A DNA stretch of 6,719 bases, from the NCBI GenBank assembly GCA_020252865.1, contig JADCCH010000022.1, positions 1-6,719 on the forward strand. Reading direction: 5' to 3'. The translations under genes and the position numbers were made by a program. The notes under the pieces were generated by a model. It saw only the letters and a program-made list of their open reading frames with translations, was not told the origin of the DNA and searched no databases. Below are positions 4,504 to 6,719 of the stretch, one piece after another. How positions within the stretch are numbered: the first letter of the stretch is position 1; the number at the start of each line of letters is the position of its first letter. This DNA comes from Methylobacterium sp. Lineage in GTDB: Bacteria; Pseudomonadota; Alphaproteobacteria; Rhizobiales; Beijerinckiaceae.

Positions 4504-6069
4504 TTAACTGTAGAGATAGCGCGGCAGCCAGAGCGCGATATCCGGGAAGACATAAACCAGAACCATCGCCACCAGCACGAGCCAGAGGAAGGGCATCACG
4601 CCGGAGAAGATCTGGTTGATCGTCACGTGAGGCGGCGCCACGCCCTTCAGGTAGAAGGGCGCCATCGCCACCGGCGGCGAGAGGAACGAGGTCTGGATGT
4701 TCAGCGCGATCAGGATGCCGAAGAACAGCGGGTCCACCCCGTATTGCTGCAGCAGCGGCAGGAAGATCGGCACGAAGATCACGATGATCTCGGTCCATTC
4801 GAGCGGCCAGCCCAGCACGAAGATGATGATCTGGGTCAGGATGAGGAACATCGTCGGCGACGGGTTCATCCAGTTCATGAAGGCCTTGATGGGCTCATGC
4901 CCGCCGAGATAGGCGAAGATCGACGAAAAGATGAAGGAGCCGACGAAAAGCCAGCACACCATCGCGGCCGTGCGGGCCGTGAGATAGACGCTCTCCCGAA
5001 CTTTTTCGAAGCTCAGCGAACGATAGGCCGCCGCCAGCAGCAGCGAACCCAGCGAGCCCACCGCGGCGGCTTCCGTCGGCGTGGCGATGCCGAAGAAGAT
5101 CGCGCCGAGCACGGACATGATCAGTAGTGTCAGCGGGAAGAAGCTCGAGACAAGTGCCAGGAAGACCATGCGCCCCAGCACCAGCAAGGCCACGAGCCCG
5201 GCAATGCCCCCGGCGATCACGGCCTGGATGACGAAAGGCGGCACCTCGTAATCGACAAGACGCACCCGGGCTACGGCAGGAGCCGTGGCCGTCTTGATCG
5301 CGTTGATCAGGTGTTCGAGCGCGAGCACGCCATAATAGACCACCGGAACCGCCAGCGCGGCGATCGCGATATAGGCCAGCACGAACAGCTTGTCCCTGGC
5401 GAAATCGATGCCGAGCTTCGCCCGCTCCTCCGGCGGCAGCTTGGGCGCGAGGGATGGCGTGATCATGCAGCGAATCACCACATAGGTCATGTAGAGGCCC
5501 GCGAGCAGCAAGCCCGGGAAGAGGGCGCCGGCATAGAGCTTCGGCACCGAGACGCCAGCCGTCGCGCCGTAGAGGATGAGCATGACCGAGGGCGGAATGA
5601 GGATGCCGAGACATCCGCCCGCGCAGACCACACCCGCGGACAGCTTCACGTCATAGCCGGCGCGCAGCATGGCGGGGAAGGCCAGCAGGCCCATCAGCGT
5701 CACCACCGCGCCGACAATGCCGGTGGCGGTCGCGAAGATCGCGCAGGTCGCAAGCGTCGCAACGGCCAGCGCGCCCGGCATCCAGCCAATCGCGAGCTGG
5801 ATCGACTTGAACAATCGGTCGAGGATGTTCGCGCGCTCGATGATGTAGCCCATGAAGACGAAGAGCGGGATGGAGACGAGCACGTCATTCGCCATCACCG
5901 AATAGGCGCGCTGCACCACGAGCTGCAGCACGGTGTCGCCCATGGCGAGATAGCCGAAGAAGAATCCGAGGGCCATCAGCGTGAAGGCAATCGGAAACCC
6001 GAACATGATGAAGACGATGAACAGGGCGAGCATCAGCACGCCGAGTTCCGGGTTCGACAATCCAAACAT
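4504..6069 (-). CDS. TRAP transporter large (DctM-type) permease subunit
   Basis: This is the ion-coupled channel subunit of a tripartite ATP-independent periplasmic transporter, which imports organic acids or related compounds delivered by a periplasmic binding protein. The 521 residues are almost entirely hydrophobic helices. Conserved DctM blocks include GGCLGILIPPSVMLILYGAT (151-170) followed by LYAGALFPGLLLAG, GIATPTEAAAVG (327-338) and LNIQTSFLSPPVAMAPFYLKG-type sequence (456-476). It is about 90 residues longer than the common 430-residue DctM; the extra length lies around residues 200-320, with a charged loop and added hydrophobic segments. This fits the long branch often labelled mannitol/chloroaromatic transporters, but that label does not fix the substrate. 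The ATG at 6069 overlaps the preceding stop by one base (TGATG); a GTG at 6072 with AGAAGGG seven bases upstream is an equally plausible start. Confidence 0.94.
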   Translation of the reverse strand: MFGLSNPELGVLMLALFIVFIMFGFPIAFTLMALGFFFGYLAMGDTVLQLVVQRAYSVMANDVLVSIPLFVFMGYIIERANILDRLFKSIQLAIGWMPGALAVATLATCAIFATATGIVGAVVTLMGLLAFPAMLRAGYDVKLSAGVVCAGGCLGILIPPSVMLILYGATAGVSVPKLYAGALFPGLLLAGLYMTYVVIRCMITPSLAPKLPPEERAKLGIDFARDKLFVLAYIAIAALAVPVVYYGVLALEHLINAIKTATAPAVARVRLVDYEVPPFVIQAVIAGGIAGLVALLVLGRMVFLALVSSFFPLTLLIMSVLGAIFFGIATPTEAAAVGSLGSLLLAAAYRSLSFEKVRESVYLTARTAAMVCWLFVGSFIFSSIFAYLGGHEPIKAFMNWMNPSPTMFLILTQIIIFVLGWPLEWTEIIVIFVPIFLPLLQQYGVDPLFFGILIALNIQTSFLSPPVAMAPFYLKGVAPPHVTINQIFSGVMPFLWLVLVAMVLVYVFPDIALWLPRYLYS

Positions 6070-6719
6070 CACGCGACGCCCTTCTGCGCGGCTTCGGCCT
6101 GCTCGAGAATGATCTTTTCGGTTTCCTCCACGTCATGGAGGCGCTGTGGCCATTCGCCGGTCCGGATTGCGCGGACAGCGCGCACCACTTCCGCGCAGCC
6201 CTGCAGCAGCATCAGCCCGCCCACGACGGGGATCAAGGTCTTGAAGTGGTAGAGGGGCGGACCATTGGGCGAATTCGAGGAATGCTCGCCGATCATCCAG
6301 GAGAAGGCCGCGAAGCCGTAGCCCGCATAGCAGAGGGCGAGGATCCCCGGGAAGAAGAACAGGAAATAGAGAACAAGATCGAATGCGGCCTGCCGGCGCA
6401 CCGGCCATTGCCGATAAAGGAAGTCGCCGCGCACATGACCATTGCGAGACAGCGCATAGGGCCCCGCCAGCATGAAGAGGGTGCCGTAGAGGATGTAGCT
6501 CATGTCGAACGCCCATTCGGTGGGCGCCTGCAGCAGGTAGCGCGCGAAAACCTCGTAGCACATCGCGAGCGTGAGGATCACGATCGACCAGGCTCCGAAC
6601 TTCCCCACCGCCACCGAGATCTGGTCGATGCCATGCAGCACGGTGTCGATGGAGAGCGAGCGACGCCTGAGGAAGACGACCAGTGCCAGATAGGCAAGAA
6701 CGGCCAGCGCGGCCGACCA
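6069..6719 (-). CDS. TRAP transporter small (DctQ-type) permease subunit, 5' end outside window
   Basis: The small membrane partner of the TRAP large subunit. From about 6641 onward the protein shows the four-helix DctQ pattern: helix 1 around FGAWSIVILTLAMCYEVFARY, helix 2 with DMSYILYGTLFMLAGPYALS followed by the typical RNGHVRGDFLY, helix 3 around DLVLYFLFFFPGILALCYAGY, helix 4 around TLIPVVGGLMLLQGCAEVVRA. The only start inside the window is a GTG at 6641 without a ribosome binding site, whereas the frame stays open without a stop for another 26 codons to the right edge. Those codons have coding-like GC-rich third positions and encode a further hydrophobic helix (ALAVLAYLALVVFL) followed by RRR. 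I therefore annotate it as partial, starting beyond the window. Its stop overlaps the large-subunit start, so the two are translationally coupled. A binding-protein gene is expected nearby but not seen. Confidence 0.9.
   Translation of the reverse strand, partial: WSAALAVLAYLALVVFLRRRSLSIDTVLHGIDQISVAVGKFGAWSIVILTLAMCYEVFARYLLQAPTEWAFDMSYILYGTLFMLAGPYALSRNGHVRGDFLYRQWPVRRQAAFDLVLYFLFFFPGILALCYAGYGFAAFSWMIGEHSSNSPNGPPLYHFKTLIPVVGGLMLLQGCAEVVRAVRAIRTGEWPQRLHDVEETEKIILEQAEAAQKGVA

Noticed and set aside
4453..5127. A 224-codon plus-strand frame opposite the end of the TRAP large subunit
   Set aside because: Highly charged antisense shadow of membrane-helix codons; no ribosome binding site or domain.
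5311..6252. A 313-codon plus-strand frame opposite the TRAP genes
   Set aside because: Very rich in Arg, Glu, Asp and His, the expected complement of hydrophobic codons on the other strand; no domain.

Overview
The window reads as a piece of an alphaproteobacterial chromosome, most likely from the order Hyphomicrobiales (Rhizobiales). The reasons are the GC-rich coding style, the AHAS catalytic subunit with its GEA (not GDG) cofactor motif, and an intergenic palindromic element (about 1731-1800) that resembles a dispersed repeat of that order. I cannot name a genus. All supported genes lie on the minus strand, so transcription runs from right to left in these coordinates. No tRNA, rRNA, CRISPR array or insertion sequence was seen.

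Right part (6719 to 4504): two membrane subunits of a TRAP-type transporter, the small DctQ-like subunit (its 5' end runs off the window) followed, with overlapping stop and start, by an unusually long DctM-like large subunit. The substrate-binding protein is not in the window.

Middle (4503 to 1902): a 251-base leader and then the two subunits of acetohydroxyacid synthase (AHAS), the first common enzyme of valine, leucine and isoleucine synthesis. The leader holds a candidate promoter, a 16-codon GTG-started reading frame encoding Leu-Ile-Leu-Val next to a good ribosome binding site, and a GC-rich hairpin followed by a T run. Together these look like a ribosome-mediated transcription attenuator for the ilv operon.

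Left part (1901 to 1): a 193-base spacer with the palindromic repeat and a second perfect inverted repeat, then a LysE/RhtB-family exporter, a TetR-family regulator with a strong palindromic operator just in front of it, and, 27 bases after the regulator, the start of ketol-acid reductoisomerase (ilvC), which runs off the left edge. IlvI and IlvH make 2-acetolactate or 2-aceto-2-hydroxybutyrate, and IlvC isomerises and reduces these. The exporter and regulator sit between the two enzyme steps, which suggests, without proving, a link to export or sensing of branched-chain amino acids or their precursors.

The gene content is ordinary core metabolism plus a transporter. The most interesting parts are regulatory: the attenuator leader and the TetR operator controlling a tetR-ilvC unit.
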